From Chryseobacterium echinoideorum (GTDB lineage Bacteria > Bacteroidota > Bacteroidia > Flavobacteriales > Weeksellaceae): a stretch of 64,000 bases of DNA. Each line of letters starts with the position of its first letter. Within the stretch, counting starts at the first letter, position 1. The stretch is taken from positions 1 to 64,000 of the forward strand of contig NZ_VKNW01000014.1 of the NCBI RefSeq assembly GCF_007474535.1. The letters are read 5' to 3'. A program made the translations under genes and the position numbers. This document shows, one piece after another, positions 49,188 through 59,759 of this stretch. The notes beneath the pieces are model-generated. The model saw nothing but the letters and a program-made list of their open reading frames with translations. It did no database searches and was not told where the DNA came from.

Positions 49188-51770
49188 ATGCAAAAAGAAG
49201 GAGAAAGATTAATTCCTATCAACATTGTTGATGAAATGAAATCATCTTACATTGATTATTCAATGTCGGTTATTGTTTCGAGAGCATTACCTGATGTAAG
49301 AGACGGTCTTAAACCGGTACACCGAAGAGTACTTTATGGTATGTATGGTTTGGGAGTTTTTTCAAACAGAAAATATTTGAAGTCAGCCAGAATCGTTGGT
49401 GATGTTCTGGGTAAATATCACCCGCACGGAGATTCTTCCGTTTATGATGCGATGGTAAGAATGGCACAGCCTTGGAGTCTGCGTTATCCGCAGGTTGACG
49501 GTCAGGGTAACTTCGGTTCTATGGATGGTGATCCACCTGCAGCAATGCGTTACACAGAAGCAAGACTTAAAAAGATATCTGACGAAATTTTAGCAGATTT
49601 AGATAAAGAAACGGTAGATTTCCAGAATAACTTCGATGACAGTTTGCAGGAACCAACCGTAATGCCTACTAAAATCCCGAATCTTTTGGTAAACGGTACT
49701 TCCGGTATCGCAGTAGGTATGGCAACCAATATGGCGCCTCACAACTTATCTGAATCCATAGATGCCATTACTGCATATATTGACAACAGAGAGATTACAA
49801 TTGATGAGCTAATGCAGCATATTGTTGCTCCTGATTTTCCGACAGGTGGTATCATCTATGGGTATGATGGCGTAAGAGATGCATTCCATACCGGAAAAGG
49901 CAGAGTGGTTCTCAGAGCAAAAGTAAGCTTTGAAGAAGTACACAACAGAAATGCAATTATTGTAACCGAGATACCTTACCAAGTAAACAAAGCTGAGATG
50001 ATTGCCAGAACAGCTGAGTTGGTAAAAGAGGAAAAAATTCCGGGAATCTTTGAAATAAGAGATGAATCTGACAGAAACGGGATGCGTATTGTTTATGAAT
50101 TGAAAAATGATGCAATTCCTAATGTAGTTTTAAACTTATTATACAAGTACACTTCACTTCAGACATCTTTCAGTGTTAATAATATTGCATTGGTACACGG
50201 AAGACCTGAGCAATTGAACTTAAAAGATATTATCCATCACTTTGTTGAGCACAGACACGTTATTATCGTAAGAAGAACGGAATATGAGCTTAGAAAAGCA
50301 AGAGAAAGAGCCCACATTCTTGAAGGTTTCATGAAAGTGATCGGTACTCAGGATTCTTTGGATAAAGCAATTTCAATTATCCGCCACAGTGCCACTCCGC
50401 AAGCAGCAAAAGAAGGAATTATTCAGGAATTTGATTTGTCTGAAATTCAGGCTCAGGCTATTCTTGATCTTCGTTTAGCTCGTCTTACAGGAATGGAGCT
50501 TGATAAAATCCGTGACGAATATGAAGCAATTATGAAAGAAATTAGCAATTTGGAAGATATTTTGGCAAACGAACCGAGAAGATTCCAGATTATTAAAGAT
50601 GAATTAATTGAAATTAAAGAAAAATACGGCGACGAAAGAAGAACGGAGATCGACTATTCCGGAGGTGAAATGTCTATCGAAGATATCATCCCGAATGAAG
50701 CGGTTGTTCTTACCATTTCACACGCCGGTTATGTAAAGAGAACATTGCTTTCAGAATATAAAATTCAAAGCAGAGGTGGAGTTGGGAACAAAGCCGCAAC
50801 TACGAGAGATTCAGATTTCTTAGAATATATTGTTTCTGCGACCAACCACCAATATATGTTGTTCTTTACCGAAAAAGGTAAATGTTATTGGCTGAGAGTA
50901 TTTGAAATTCCTGAAGGTTCTAAAACGGCAAAAGGAAGAGCGGTACAGAACTTAATCAATATTGAGCCTGATGATAAAATCAAAGCATACATCAGAACCA
51001 ATGATCTGAAAGATGTAGATTATATCAATCAGATGAGTGTTGTGATGATCACCAAAAACGGAACCATCAAAAAAACTTCTCTTGAAGCTTACTCCAGACC
51101 GAGAGTAAACGGTATTAATGCCATAGAAATCAGAGAAAATGATCAGTTGTTGAGTGCCTATCTTACCAACGGAGAATCTCAGATTATGATTGCCACCAAA
51201 AATGGTAAATGTATTAGATTCCCGGAAGAAAAAGTAAGAGAGGTAGGAAGAGGATCTATCGGAGTACGTGGTATTTCCATGGAAGAGAAAGATGAAGTAA
51301 TTGGAATGATTGTTGTAAACGATGTAGAGCGCGAAACCGTGCTTGTGGTATCTGAAAAAGGTTACGGAAAACGTACCGCAGTGGAAGATTACAGAATTAC
51401 CAACAGAGGAGGAAAAGGAGTTATTACCTTGAATATTACCGAAAAAACAGGTAATTTGATCGCCATTCAGAATGTTACAGATGATGACGGTTTAATGATT
51501 ATCAACAAATCCGGTGTTGCCATTAGAATGAATATGGATGAAATGAGAGTAATGGGCAGAAATACTCAGGGTGTAAGAATGATCAACCTTAAAAAGAATG
51601 ATGAAATTGCAGCCATTGCAAAAGTAGAAATGGACAAAGATGTTGCAGAAGAAGAATTGGAAAGTGAAGAAACGCAAGAGAATATTGCTTCTAATGACGA
51701 TGAATCTTCAGCAGAAAATAATGTAGAAAATAATAATTCAGAAAATGAAGCTGATTCTGATTCTGAATAA
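49188..51770 (+). CDS. gyrA: DNA gyrase subunit A
   Basis: An 860-residue GyrA. Catalytic Tyr is residue 122 (AMRYTEARL), the same number as in E. coli, and the quinolone-resistance region reads [17 protein letters not shown] with Ser 83 and Asp 87, the susceptible state at both positions. The coiled coil follows, then the C-terminal beta-pinwheel; the GyrA box at 527-533 reads QSRGGVG where QRRGGKG is canonical, a shared-looking variant. The tail is a long acidic, Asn/Ser-rich stretch (last 45 residues). ParC is excluded by the pinwheel length and conserved GyrA-type N-terminus. It is followed by a TPR gene 26 nt downstream. Confidence 0.95.
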   Translation: MQKEGERLIPINIVDEMKSSYIDYSMSVIVSRALPDVRDGLKPVHRRVLYGMYGLGVFSNRKYLKSARIVGDVLGKYHPHGDSSVYDAMVRMAQPWSLRYPQVDGQGNFGSMDGDPPAAMRYTEARLKKISDEILADLDKETVDFQNNFDDSLQEPTVMPTKIPNLLVNGTSGIAVGMATNMAPHNLSESIDAITAYIDNREITIDELMQHIVAPDFPTGGIIYGYDGVRDAFHTGKGRVVLRAKVSFEEVHNRNAIIVTEIPYQVNKAEMIARTAELVKEEKIPGIFEIRDESDRNGMRIVYELKNDAIPNVVLNLLYKYTSLQTSFSVNNIALVHGRPEQLNLKDIIHHFVEHRHVIIVRRTEYELRKARERAHILEGFMKVIGTQDSLDKAISIIRHSATPQAAKEGIIQEFDLSEIQAQAILDLRLARLTGMELDKIRDEYEAIMKEISNLEDILANEPRRFQIIKDELIEIKEKYGDERRTEIDYSGGEMSIEDIIPNEAVVLTISHAGYVKRTLLSEYKIQSRGGVGNKAATTRDSDFLEYIVSATNHQYMLFFTEKGKCYWLRVFEIPEGSKTAKGRAVQNLINIEPDDKIKAYIRTNDLKDVDYINQMSVVMITKNGTIKKTSLEAYSRPRVNGINAIEIRENDQLLSAYLTNGESQIMIATKNGKCIRFPEEKVREVGRGSIGVRGISMEEKDEVIGMIVVNDVERETVLVVSEKGYGKRTAVEDYRITNRGGKGVITLNITEKTGNLIAIQNVTDDDGLMIINKSGVAIRMNMDEMRVMGRNTQGVRMINLKKNDEIAAIAKVEMDKDVAEEELESEETQENIASNDDESSAENNVENNNSENEADSDSE

Positions 51771-51796
51771 TCATTAATATAGTTAAAAATTCACCT

Positions 51797-52831
51797 ATGA
51801 AAAAGTTAATTTTAAGTGTAGCAATAACGCTGTCGTCATTAGCTTTTGCACAAAAAAAAGATGCAAAAGATGTCAACGCACAAGTACAGGAATCAAGCAA
51901 AGTTGCTTTTGATGCGTATAATGCAAAAAATTATACTGTTGCAGCTCCAAAATTTATAGAACTGTACAATTTGTTGAAAACTAATGGAAATGATGATAAA
52001 ATTTATATGTATTATGCAGGGATCAGTCATGCATTGGCAAACAATGTTGATGAGGCAATCAAGATTTATACTGAATTGGTAAACTCCGGCTTTACAGGTG
52101 TACAGACACAATATACAGCAAAAGAAGCCAAAACAGGTCAGGTTGTTTCTCTCAACAAAGATATTTGGGAAACTTTGAAGAAAACAGGTTCAAAAGATTA
52201 TACCGAATATAAAACCGAGCAGACCAAAAGCGTAGAGCCAGATATGTATGAAACATTATCTACTTTACTTTTAAATGCTAAAAAAAATGACGAGGCTTTA
52301 GCTGTTATCGAAAAGGGTTTAGCAAAATATCCTAACAATGCTAAATTAAAAGAATATCAGGGTAGTGCACTATATGCTTCAGGTAGAACTGATGAGTTTA
52401 TGGCAAATCTAAAACAACAGATAGCAAAAAATCCTAATGATGCAACCAATTGGTATAATTTAGGAGTTTTACAATCCAAAAATGAAGCAACCCAGTCAGA
52501 TGCAATCGCTTCTTTTACAAAAGCTATAGAGCTAAAGCCTACTATGGCAGAAGCTCACCAAAATTTGGTATATACTGTAATTGGCGATGATGCGAAAGCG
52601 GTTGATGCAATCAATGCTGTAAGAAAAACAGACTCTGATAAGGCTACTGAGTTAATTGAAGCAAGAAAAGAAAGATTTGCTAAAGCTCTACCGTATGCAG
52701 AAAAATGGTACCAGACAAAACCAGATAGTCTTGATGCGGTCATTACACTGAAAGAAATTTATGCAATCATGAAAAACCAGCCTAAGGTGGCAGAAATGAA
52801 AGCTAAAGAAGCTGAATTACAGGCTAAATAA
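51797..52831 (+). CDS. Exported TPR-repeat protein
   Basis: A 344-residue secreted or periplasmic protein, signal MKKLILSVAITLSSLAFAQ, with TPR helices throughout: AFDAYNAKNYTVAAPKFIEL, VDEAIKIYTELVNSG, ALAVIEKGLAKYPNNAKLKE and NAVRKTDSDKATEL. The TPRs should form a protein-binding scaffold. It follows gyrA by 26 nt and may be read through from it, but the function is unrelated. Terminator downstream. Confidence 0.8.
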   Translation: MKKLILSVAITLSSLAFAQKKDAKDVNAQVQESSKVAFDAYNAKNYTVAAPKFIELYNLLKTNGNDDKIYMYYAGISHALANNVDEAIKIYTELVNSGFTGVQTQYTAKEAKTGQVVSLNKDIWETLKKTGSKDYTEYKTEQTKSVEPDMYETLSTLLLNAKKNDEALAVIEKGLAKYPNNAKLKEYQGSALYASGRTDEFMANLKQQIAKNPNDATNWYNLGVLQSKNEATQSDAIASFTKAIELKPTMAEAHQNLVYTVIGDDAKAVDAINAVRKTDSDKATELIEARKERFAKALPYAEKWYQTKPDSLDAVITLKEIYAIMKNQPKVAEMKAKEAELQAK

Positions 52832-52856
52832 TTTTTAATACATTCACTTTATAATA

Positions 52857-52890
52857 AAAAGCTTAATAGATATTTCTGTTAAGCTTTTTT
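52857..52890. terminator. Bidirectional terminator after the TPR gene
   Basis: AAAAGCTTAA (52857-52866) pairs with TTAAGCTTTT (52879-52888), extended inward by TAGA/TCTG pairs including a wobble. T-rich on the right and A-rich on the left, it separates convergent genes. Confidence 0.8.
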
Positions 52891-52906
52891 AATTTTACTA
52901 AGGTAA

Positions 52907-53560
52907 TTAGTGGTTCTTTTCAGCAAAACAAAAGATATTGCCCAGCTTTATACTAGAATATCCGTTGCTCTTAATTTTTGAAGCATTGATCATCGCTTTT
53001 GCTAAAACTGCGGTAGGCAATGGTTTCTGACTTTCAAATAGTCCTAATTTGTTGGCAAACTTAATGATTCTGCTACCTAAGACCTCTCCGGTTCTTTCAG
53101 AATCTTTTCTTTCCAGCATTCCGGGTTTGAAGATGGTAATTTTGTTAAAATGCAAGTTTCTTACCGCTTGCTCAAGCTCTCCTTTCATTTTTGAATAAAA
53201 TATTTTTGACTTCGAATCAGCACCATAAGCAGAAACTAAAATGTAGTCTTCTACATTATTTTCTTTGGCAGCTTTGGCAAACTCATACTGATAATCAACA
53301 TCAACTTTTCGCTGCGCTTCTTTACTTCCTGCATTTTTTAAAGTGGTTCCCAAACATGAAAAAGCTACATCGCCGGCAACAAGACCCTTCCATTCATCAG
53401 GTTTCTCAAAATCTACAACATGAGTTTGCAGTTTGTCATTATAAATATTGAGAGGTTTTCTTACAAAAACATTGACTTCATTAAAATCATTATCTAACAG
53501 AAGTTGCTGTACTAAATCTTTTCCAGTAGCACCTGTAGCGCCTATTACCAAAGCTTTCAT
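52907..53560 (-). CDS. NAD(P)-binding Rossmann oxidoreductase (NmrA/HTATIP2-like)
   Basis: A 217-residue short-chain dehydrogenase-like protein with the N-terminal nucleotide-binding motif ALVIGATGATGKDLVQQL (GxxGxxG), FSCLGTTLKNAG, ILVSAYGADSKS, and IFKPGMLERKDSERTGE with an atypical active site (YSKMKGELE near 125). The extended-SDR branch with no catalytic Tyr-x3-Lys is closest to HTATIP2/TIP30-type and NmrA-type proteins, with unknown substrate or a regulatory role. It is divergent from the MmcQ gene. Confidence 0.82.
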   Translation of the reverse strand: MKALVIGATGATGKDLVQQLLLDNDFNEVNVFVRKPLNIYNDKLQTHVVDFEKPDEWKGLVAGDVAFSCLGTTLKNAGSKEAQRKVDVDYQYEFAKAAKENNVEDYILVSAYGADSKSKIFYSKMKGELEQAVRNLHFNKITIFKPGMLERKDSERTGEVLGSRIIKFANKLGLFESQKPLPTAVLAKAMINASKIKSNGYSSIKLGNIFCFAEKNH

Positions 53561-53752
53561 ATAGATTTATTATTTTAGGTTATTTAAAAGCACCATTTTA
53601 CAATTTTGACTTTAAAACCAAACGATTGGTGCATTTTGCAGTTTATTATGGCATTCTCATTTTTAAAATTAATAAATTTGAGACAATTATTATAAAATCT
53701 CGTCATAATTTTACTGCTCACAACTCATTAACTGCTTAATTTAATATACGAA

Positions 53753-54112
53753 ATGGATGCCAATGATATTTTAGACTATTGTCTTTCAAAAAAAGGAGTT
53801 TCAGAAAGCTTTCCTTTTAATGAAGAAACTCTTGTGATGAAAGTAGGGACAAAAATGTTTTTGCTGATGTCTTTAGAAAAGCAGCCTTTAACCATTAATG
53901 TGAAAACAGATCCCGAATGGAGTCTCGAGCTTCGTGAAAGACATTCTCAGATTACAGGTGCTTATCACATGAATAAAACGCATTGGAATTCTGTTTCCGT
54001 TGACGGGCTTAAAAGAGACTTAATTTTAAGTTTGATAGAACAATCGTATGATCTTGTTTATAAATCGTTGACTAAGAAAATGAGAGAAGAAATCAGCCAG
54101 CTTAAAAGCTAA
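53753..54112 (+). CDS. MmcQ/YjbR family protein
   Basis: A 119-residue MmcQ/YjbR double-wing protein. Family marks: DILDYCLSKKGVSESFPFNE, the strand VMKVGTKMFLLMSL, LTINVKTDPEWSLELRE, and GAYHMNKTHWNSVSVDG. The fold resembles a DNA-binding MotA-like domain but the true function is unknown. Its 3' end overlaps the convergent ribF end by 11 bases, so antisense transcription is possible. Confidence 0.85.
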   Translation: MDANDILDYCLSKKGVSESFPFNEETLVMKVGTKMFLLMSLEKQPLTINVKTDPEWSLELRERHSQITGAYHMNKTHWNSVSVDGLKRDLILSLIEQSYDLVYKSLTKKMREEISQLKS

Positions 54113-55022
54113 ACTCTTCCGTCAATCTTTTATCCTCATCCAATCTTTCAACTAATTTTTCCATGCCTTCAAATTTAATTTCGTCATGAAGAAAATCCCT
54201 GAACTTTACCGTAATATTTTCACCGTAAATATCTCCATTAAAATTTAGAATATAAACTTCTACCGTTAATTTTTCACCATTTACTGTAGGATTAGTTCCA
54301 ATGCTCAACATCCCTTTGTAAGACTCATTTTTAAGAAAAACTTCTACAATGTAAGCTCCTTTTTGGGGAAGTAGTTTGATATTTTCGGTTTCGATATTGG
54401 CAGTGGGATAGCCAATCGTTCTTCCTATTTTTCTACCATGAATTACTCTTCCTGAAAGAGAGTAGTGGTAACCCAGCATTTCATTTGCTTCCTTAATATT
54501 ACCTTCCTGTAAAGCTTTTCTGATTTTGGTAGAACTGATGTTGTTTTCATGGATGTTGATTGCTTCCATTTGTTCAACTTCAAAATTCAGTTCTTTAGAA
54601 AGTTTCTGAAGCAATTCAAAATTTCCGCTTTTGTTTTTACCGAAAGAATGATCGTAACCTATAATTAAATATTTTACATTTAATTTTTCTACCAAAATCT
54701 GTCTTACAAATTCCTCTCCGGTTAAATTTCTGAATTCTTCATCAAATTCTTTAACAAACAATCTGCTGATGCCATAATTTTCTATCAGTACTGTTTTTTC
54801 GGCCAAAGTATTAAGAAGTTTCAGATCTTCATTAGGATTAAAAACAAATCTTGGATGTGGCCAAAAAGTAAGAACAGCGGTATCAAGATTGTTTTCAGAA
54901 CCCGCTTTTTTCAATTCATCCATAATACATTTATGACCGAGATGAACGCCGTCAAACATTCCTAATGATAAAGCTAATGGTTTTTTGGAAGAATAATCGC
55001 TGAAATTTCTGAAAACTTTCAA
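54102..55022 (-). CDS. ribF: Bifunctional riboflavin kinase/FAD synthetase
   Basis: A 306-residue RibF making FMN and then FAD. FAD synthetase domain: LSLGMFDGVHLGHKCIM with the HLGH nucleotidyltransferase motif, IIGYDHSFGKNKSG and STKIRKALQEG; riboflavin kinase domain with GRTIGYPTANI (the G-x-P-T-A-N motif) and NPTVNGEK. I chose TTG 55022 as start: it gives the family-like N-terminus LKVFRNFSDY. A longer reading from TTG 55070 is unlikely because that TTG and the following CAAATATA form the promoter on this strand. No FMN riboswitch is visible upstream. Confidence 0.92.
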   Translation of the reverse strand: MKVFRNFSDYSSKKPLALSLGMFDGVHLGHKCIMDELKKAGSENNLDTAVLTFWPHPRFVFNPNEDLKLLNTLAEKTVLIENYGISRLFVKEFDEEFRNLTGEEFVRQILVEKLNVKYLIIGYDHSFGKNKSGNFELLQKLSKELNFEVEQMEAINIHENNISSTKIRKALQEGNIKEANEMLGYHYSLSGRVIHGRKIGRTIGYPTANIETENIKLLPQKGAYIVEVFLKNESYKGMLSIGTNPTVNGEKLTVEVYILNFNGDIYGENITVKFRDFLHDEIKFEGMEKLVERLDEDKRLTEEFSF

Positions 55023-55039
55023 TAGTAAAATTTTGACTG

Positions 55040-55070
55040 CAAATATAAGTATAATGTAACAATGTATCAA
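55040..55070 (-). promoter_or_regulatory. Promoter of ribF
   Basis: On the minus strand, TTG (55070-55068), 20 nt, then TATATTTG (55047-55040), matching both elements of the Bacteroidota promoter. It lies 17 nt before TTG 55022, so the transcription start excludes the longer frame. Confidence 0.7.
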
Positions 55071-55107
55071 TATAACAAATTACCAATGTTTTTTTGTTGA
55101 AAAATGA

Positions 55108-56733
<1,626 letters not shown>

Positions 56734-56782
56734 TAAATTAGACATAAAGATTTGAGATGCTAGACATGAGACTTTGATATTG

Positions 56783-56806
56783 TCTGAAATCTGAAATCTG
56801 AAATCT
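56783..56806 (+). repeat. Heptanucleotide tandem repeat between atpD and atpC
   Basis: TCTGAAA repeated three times (56783-56789, 56790-56796, 56797-56803) plus a partial fourth copy, in the 89-nt atpD-atpC spacer. The surrounding sequence (AGATTTGAGATG, TAGACATGAGAC) is similarly repetitive. It may vary in copy number. Confidence 0.8.
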
Positions 56807-56822
56807 TCAAATCTAAATTAAA

Positions 56823-57104
56823 ATGAATATAAAAATATTAACACCAGAATATGTAGTTTTTGAAGGAGAAGTAAACTCTGTTTTGCTTCCGGGGAAAAAC
56901 GGTGAGTTTCATATAATGAAAAATCACGCAGGAATCGTATCTTCTTTGGTAGGTGGCAAAGTAAAATTGTATACAAACAGTATTGATAATACTTATGCTA
57001 AATATTTCACTAAAGAAAATGAGAAAGATTCTGTTTTTTCTTATCCTATCAAAAGCGGTGTGATAGAATTTAATCATGATAAAGGAATTATCCTTTGCGA
57101 ATAA
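56823..57104 (+). CDS. atpC: F1Fo ATP synthase subunit epsilon
   Basis: A 93-residue epsilon subunit, consisting only of the N-terminal beta-sandwich (MNIKILTPEYVVFEGEV, then VLLPGKNGEFHIMKNHAGIV). The C-terminal two-helix inhibitory domain of E. coli epsilon is missing, as in other Bacteroidota. It follows atpD by 89 nt in the same transcript. A terminator follows. Confidence 0.92.
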   Translation: MNIKILTPEYVVFEGEVNSVLLPGKNGEFHIMKNHAGIVSSLVGGKVKLYTNSIDNTYAKYFTKENEKDSVFSYPIKSGVIEFNHDKGIILCE

Positions 57105-57132
57105 TTAAATATAAGCTAAATATATTTTCAAG

Positions 57133-57160
57133 AAAGTGTAACTTTGTTACACTTTTTTTT
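57133..57160 (+). terminator. Rho-independent terminator of atpDC
   Basis: AAAGTGTAAC (57133-57142) pairs with GTTACACTTT (57146-57155), a perfect 10-bp stem with a 3-nt loop and a T8 run including the stem end. Confidence 0.9.
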
Positions 57161-57180
57161 ATTTTCATAAAACTTGTTAT

Positions 57181-58002
57181 ATGCAGAAAGGTTTAATGAT
57201 TTTTTTAATCTTTTTTTGTTTTTTTATTAATGCTCAAAACATCAAAACCAAAAGAGGAATTGTAAGTTTAGAAGGAATTCATGTTGCAAAAATTTCAAAC
57301 AGATCCGGAGAATATACTTTTATGGATCTGAAAGAAACACCGATCTTCACTATTAAATTTGTAGATAAAAGTATCGTAGACTCCGTAAGAGACAGCTATA
57401 TCAAACTTAATAGAGTTTATAATCAGGAAAAAATACTTGATCTGGATTACATATCGCCTTCTCCATTCTCAGGTGACGAAAAATCTGCGGTTTATACCTG
57501 TGTCAAAAGTCTGAAAATTATTGATGAAAGAGGAATCAATATCAAAAACCTTGATGAGCTTTTTAAAAATTCTCCTAAAAGAAAACTTGATAATAAAACT
57601 AAAGAAGCATATACCACACGTTCTAAAATTGACAAACTTAACATCACAGTCAATAATGTCGGCGAAATTCTTAGCAATGGCGTTCCGGTAGGATATTTTA
57701 CTAATCTTCCTGTAAGTTTTGGTTCGGAAGACACGATAACCGATAAATCTTTTATTGATATTGAAATTTATGATGCCAAAAGCAAATTCATAGGGAAATA
57801 TATTACCACAACAAAGCAGCTCAAAACAGCAGGCGGAAAAACATTTACCTTATACCGCGAAATATCTGGCAGAGCATCAATTTTAAAATTCCCTACCTAC
57901 AAAGCTATTGCGGAAAGAATGGCTATTTTAGATCCTAATTTTATTAAAATCAAAGAAAAAATAGAAGTGGGAGAAATAGTGAAAGATGGTATTGAAAAGT
58001 AA
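57181..58002 (+). CDS. Hypothetical exported protein, 273 residues
   Basis: A 273-residue protein with a signal peptide (MQKGLMIFLIFFCFFINAQN) and a hydrophilic mature part with no domain I recognise. Possible beta strands (TPIFTIKFVDKSIV, FIDIEIYDAKSKFIGKYITT) and a C-terminal helical segment (SILKFPTYKAIAERMAIL). It begins only 21 nt after the atpC terminator. Its 3' end is 29 nt from the convergent FecCD gene, with no clear hairpin between. Probably periplasmic. Confidence 0.6.
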   Translation: MQKGLMIFLIFFCFFINAQNIKTKRGIVSLEGIHVAKISNRSGEYTFMDLKETPIFTIKFVDKSIVDSVRDSYIKLNRVYNQEKILDLDYISPSPFSGDEKSAVYTCVKSLKIIDERGINIKNLDELFKNSPKRKLDNKTKEAYTTRSKIDKLNITVNNVGEILSNGVPVGYFTNLPVSFGSEDTITDKSFIDIEIYDAKSKFIGKYITTTKQLKTAGGKTFTLYREISGRASILKFPTYKAIAERMAILDPNFIKIKEKIEVGEIVKDGIEK

Positions 58003-58031
58003 AAGATTACGTTTTTACTAAATGAATAAAT

Positions 58032-59003
58032 CTAAACTTTACTTTGTCTTAAAAGCATTATTAATATCACAGGGATTCCAAAAACCGAACTAATCACGTT
58101 GATTGGAATCTGACTTTTCTCAGCAATGATTGAAAAAAACAGCATTATAAGCATTCCTAAAAACATATTCAGAATCCATTGTTGCCAAAGTTTTGAAGGG
58201 TTATATATGAGTCTGCAGAAATGCGGAACTACAATTCCGATGAACAAAATAGGACCTAAAAAAGCTGTAACAGATGCAGAAAGCAGCGAAGAAGATACAA
58301 TAATCAGCATCTTAAGCGTATTCATATTCACTCCCAGACTTTTCGCATAGGAAGTTCCCAAAGAATTACCAATCAGTGGTTTTATTGTTTTAAAGCAAAA
58401 GAAAAGCCCAATAGCTACTAAGATCAACAAAACATAAATCTGGTTTCTGGTTACCATATTATTAGCTCCGAAAGACCACAAAATATAATTCTTAAGACTT
58501 TGATTTTCTGCATAAAACTGAAGCAGCGATACAATTGCACCCGCAAAAGCTGAAACAAGAAAACCAAAAATAATCAGGTAAGATTTATCCTGAAACTTAT
58601 TGGAAGCAGATAAAAGTATCAGCATCAAAATAAGACTTCCCGCAATGGCTGAAAGACTCAAAAAACTGTTCTGAAGAAACTCAGGCAAAAGTATACTTTG
58701 CGAAAAAAAAATATAAAAAGCAACGGTAAGACTTGAGATGGAAGTTATCCCTAAAACATCTGGTCCCGCCAAAGGATTCTGAAAATATTCCTGCATCAGA
58801 AATCCTGAGGTGGGGATAGATATCCCTGCCAATATCATGACCAAAATACGATTTATACGTATTTCAGCAATCTGGCTGTTAGCTGACTCAAAGAAAAAAT
58901 CCTGAAAGTTTAAACTTAAAAATCCTGTGTTCAGATTAATAATTGATGCAAAAATAATTGCAATAATCAACACCAAGCACAGGATTCCAAATTTATTTGA
59001 CAT
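58032..59003 (-). CDS. FecCD-type ABC transporter permease (orphan)
   Basis: A 323-residue membrane permease of the FecCD/BtuC family, which transports iron-siderophore, haem or cobalamin. About nine helices are predicted; family motifs are INRILVMILAGISIPTSGFL, NPLAGPDVLGITS, GTSYAKSLGVN and GPILFIGIVVPHFCRL. No ATPase or substrate-binding lipoprotein gene is adjacent, so partners must be encoded elsewhere. Upstream, 21 nt away on the same strand, is a TlpA lipoprotein. The substrate cannot be deduced. Confidence 0.88.
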   Translation of the reverse strand: MSNKFGILCLVLIIAIIFASIINLNTGFLSLNFQDFFFESANSQIAEIRINRILVMILAGISIPTSGFLMQEYFQNPLAGPDVLGITSISSLTVAFYIFFSQSILLPEFLQNSFLSLSAIAGSLILMLILLSASNKFQDKSYLIIFGFLVSAFAGAIVSLLQFYAENQSLKNYILWSFGANNMVTRNQIYVLLILVAIGLFFCFKTIKPLIGNSLGTSYAKSLGVNMNTLKMLIIVSSSLLSASVTAFLGPILFIGIVVPHFCRLIYNPSKLWQQWILNMFLGMLIMLFFSIIAEKSQIPINVISSVFGIPVILIMLLRQSKV

Positions 59004-59024
59004 TACAAAAATCTAATTCTTATT

Positions 59025-59588
59025 TTACTTAAAAAAAGAGTTGATTTTCTCGTTAAGCTGCTCTTCGCTGATCATTCCTAAAGTTTCATCAGTTTTGTCA
59101 CCCATTCTCATATAAGTAAAAGGTATAGCAGACCCCGTCCATTGCTTAAAATTGGATGTGAAAAAATTCTGATCAAGAAGCTGACCGTCAACTAAAATAG
59201 TATTATTCCGAATTCCAAGTTCATCTGTAAACTGGGGAACTTTAGTTTGCCAATCACTTTTGCTGTCTAAACTTACAAAAGTAATTTTTACAGGTTTTCC
59301 GCTTAACTCCGTTATTTTACTTTTAAAATGCGGGATTTCTCTCACACAAGGTCCGCACCAGGTTGCAAAAAAATTGGTTACATAAAGTGTGTCATTTTTC
59401 TTCTGAAGAAATTCGTTTATTTCCTGTATAGAAAAAGCTTTGATCGGCGCTTTCTGCTCTTCATTTTCTGTTGTAACCAAGGTTGCTGTAGAATCTTCTA
59501 TTGTATCAGGTTCCTGCAACTTTTCACTTTCTTTTTTACAGCTTATCAATGCTGTGGCTAAACAAAGTGATACTATTATTTTTTTCAT
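59025..59588 (-). CDS. TlpA-family thioredoxin-like lipoprotein
   Basis: A 187-residue lipoprotein (MKKIIVSLCLATALISC, Cys 17) with a TlpA/ResA-type thioredoxin domain and the active site FFATWCGPCVREIPHFK (Cys 78 and 81). The cis-Pro is in GSAIPFTYM. It faces the periplasm and probably reduces disulphides, for instance in cytochrome maturation or metal handling. It is upstream of an orphan FecCD permease by 21 nt, so they are likely one operon. Confidence 0.9.
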   Translation of the reverse strand: MKKIIVSLCLATALISCKKESEKLQEPDTIEDSTATLVTTENEEQKAPIKAFSIQEINEFLQKKNDTLYVTNFFATWCGPCVREIPHFKSKITELSGKPVKITFVSLDSKSDWQTKVPQFTDELGIRNNTILVDGQLLDQNFFTSNFKQWTGSAIPFTYMRMGDKTDETLGMISEEQLNEKINSFFK

Positions 59589-59742
59589 TCTTAAAATTTT
59601 AAATTATATCAACAGTTTATCTCTATAAAATTGTGGTTGATATTCAAATTTTTGTTTATAAATTGTCTTTGGAAATAAAGCTCTTACTAAGATTTCTTCG
59701 CTGAGAAAAATGGAGTAATGCTGGCTTCATGATTATTTTTAT

Positions 59743-59750
59743 TATTTTTG
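59743..59750 (+). promoter_or_regulatory. -7 element (TATTTTTG) of the reductase gene
   Basis: TATTTTTG precedes ATG 59760 by 9 nt. No TTG at the expected distance. Confidence 0.45.
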
Positions 59751-59759
59751 AATTGAAGT

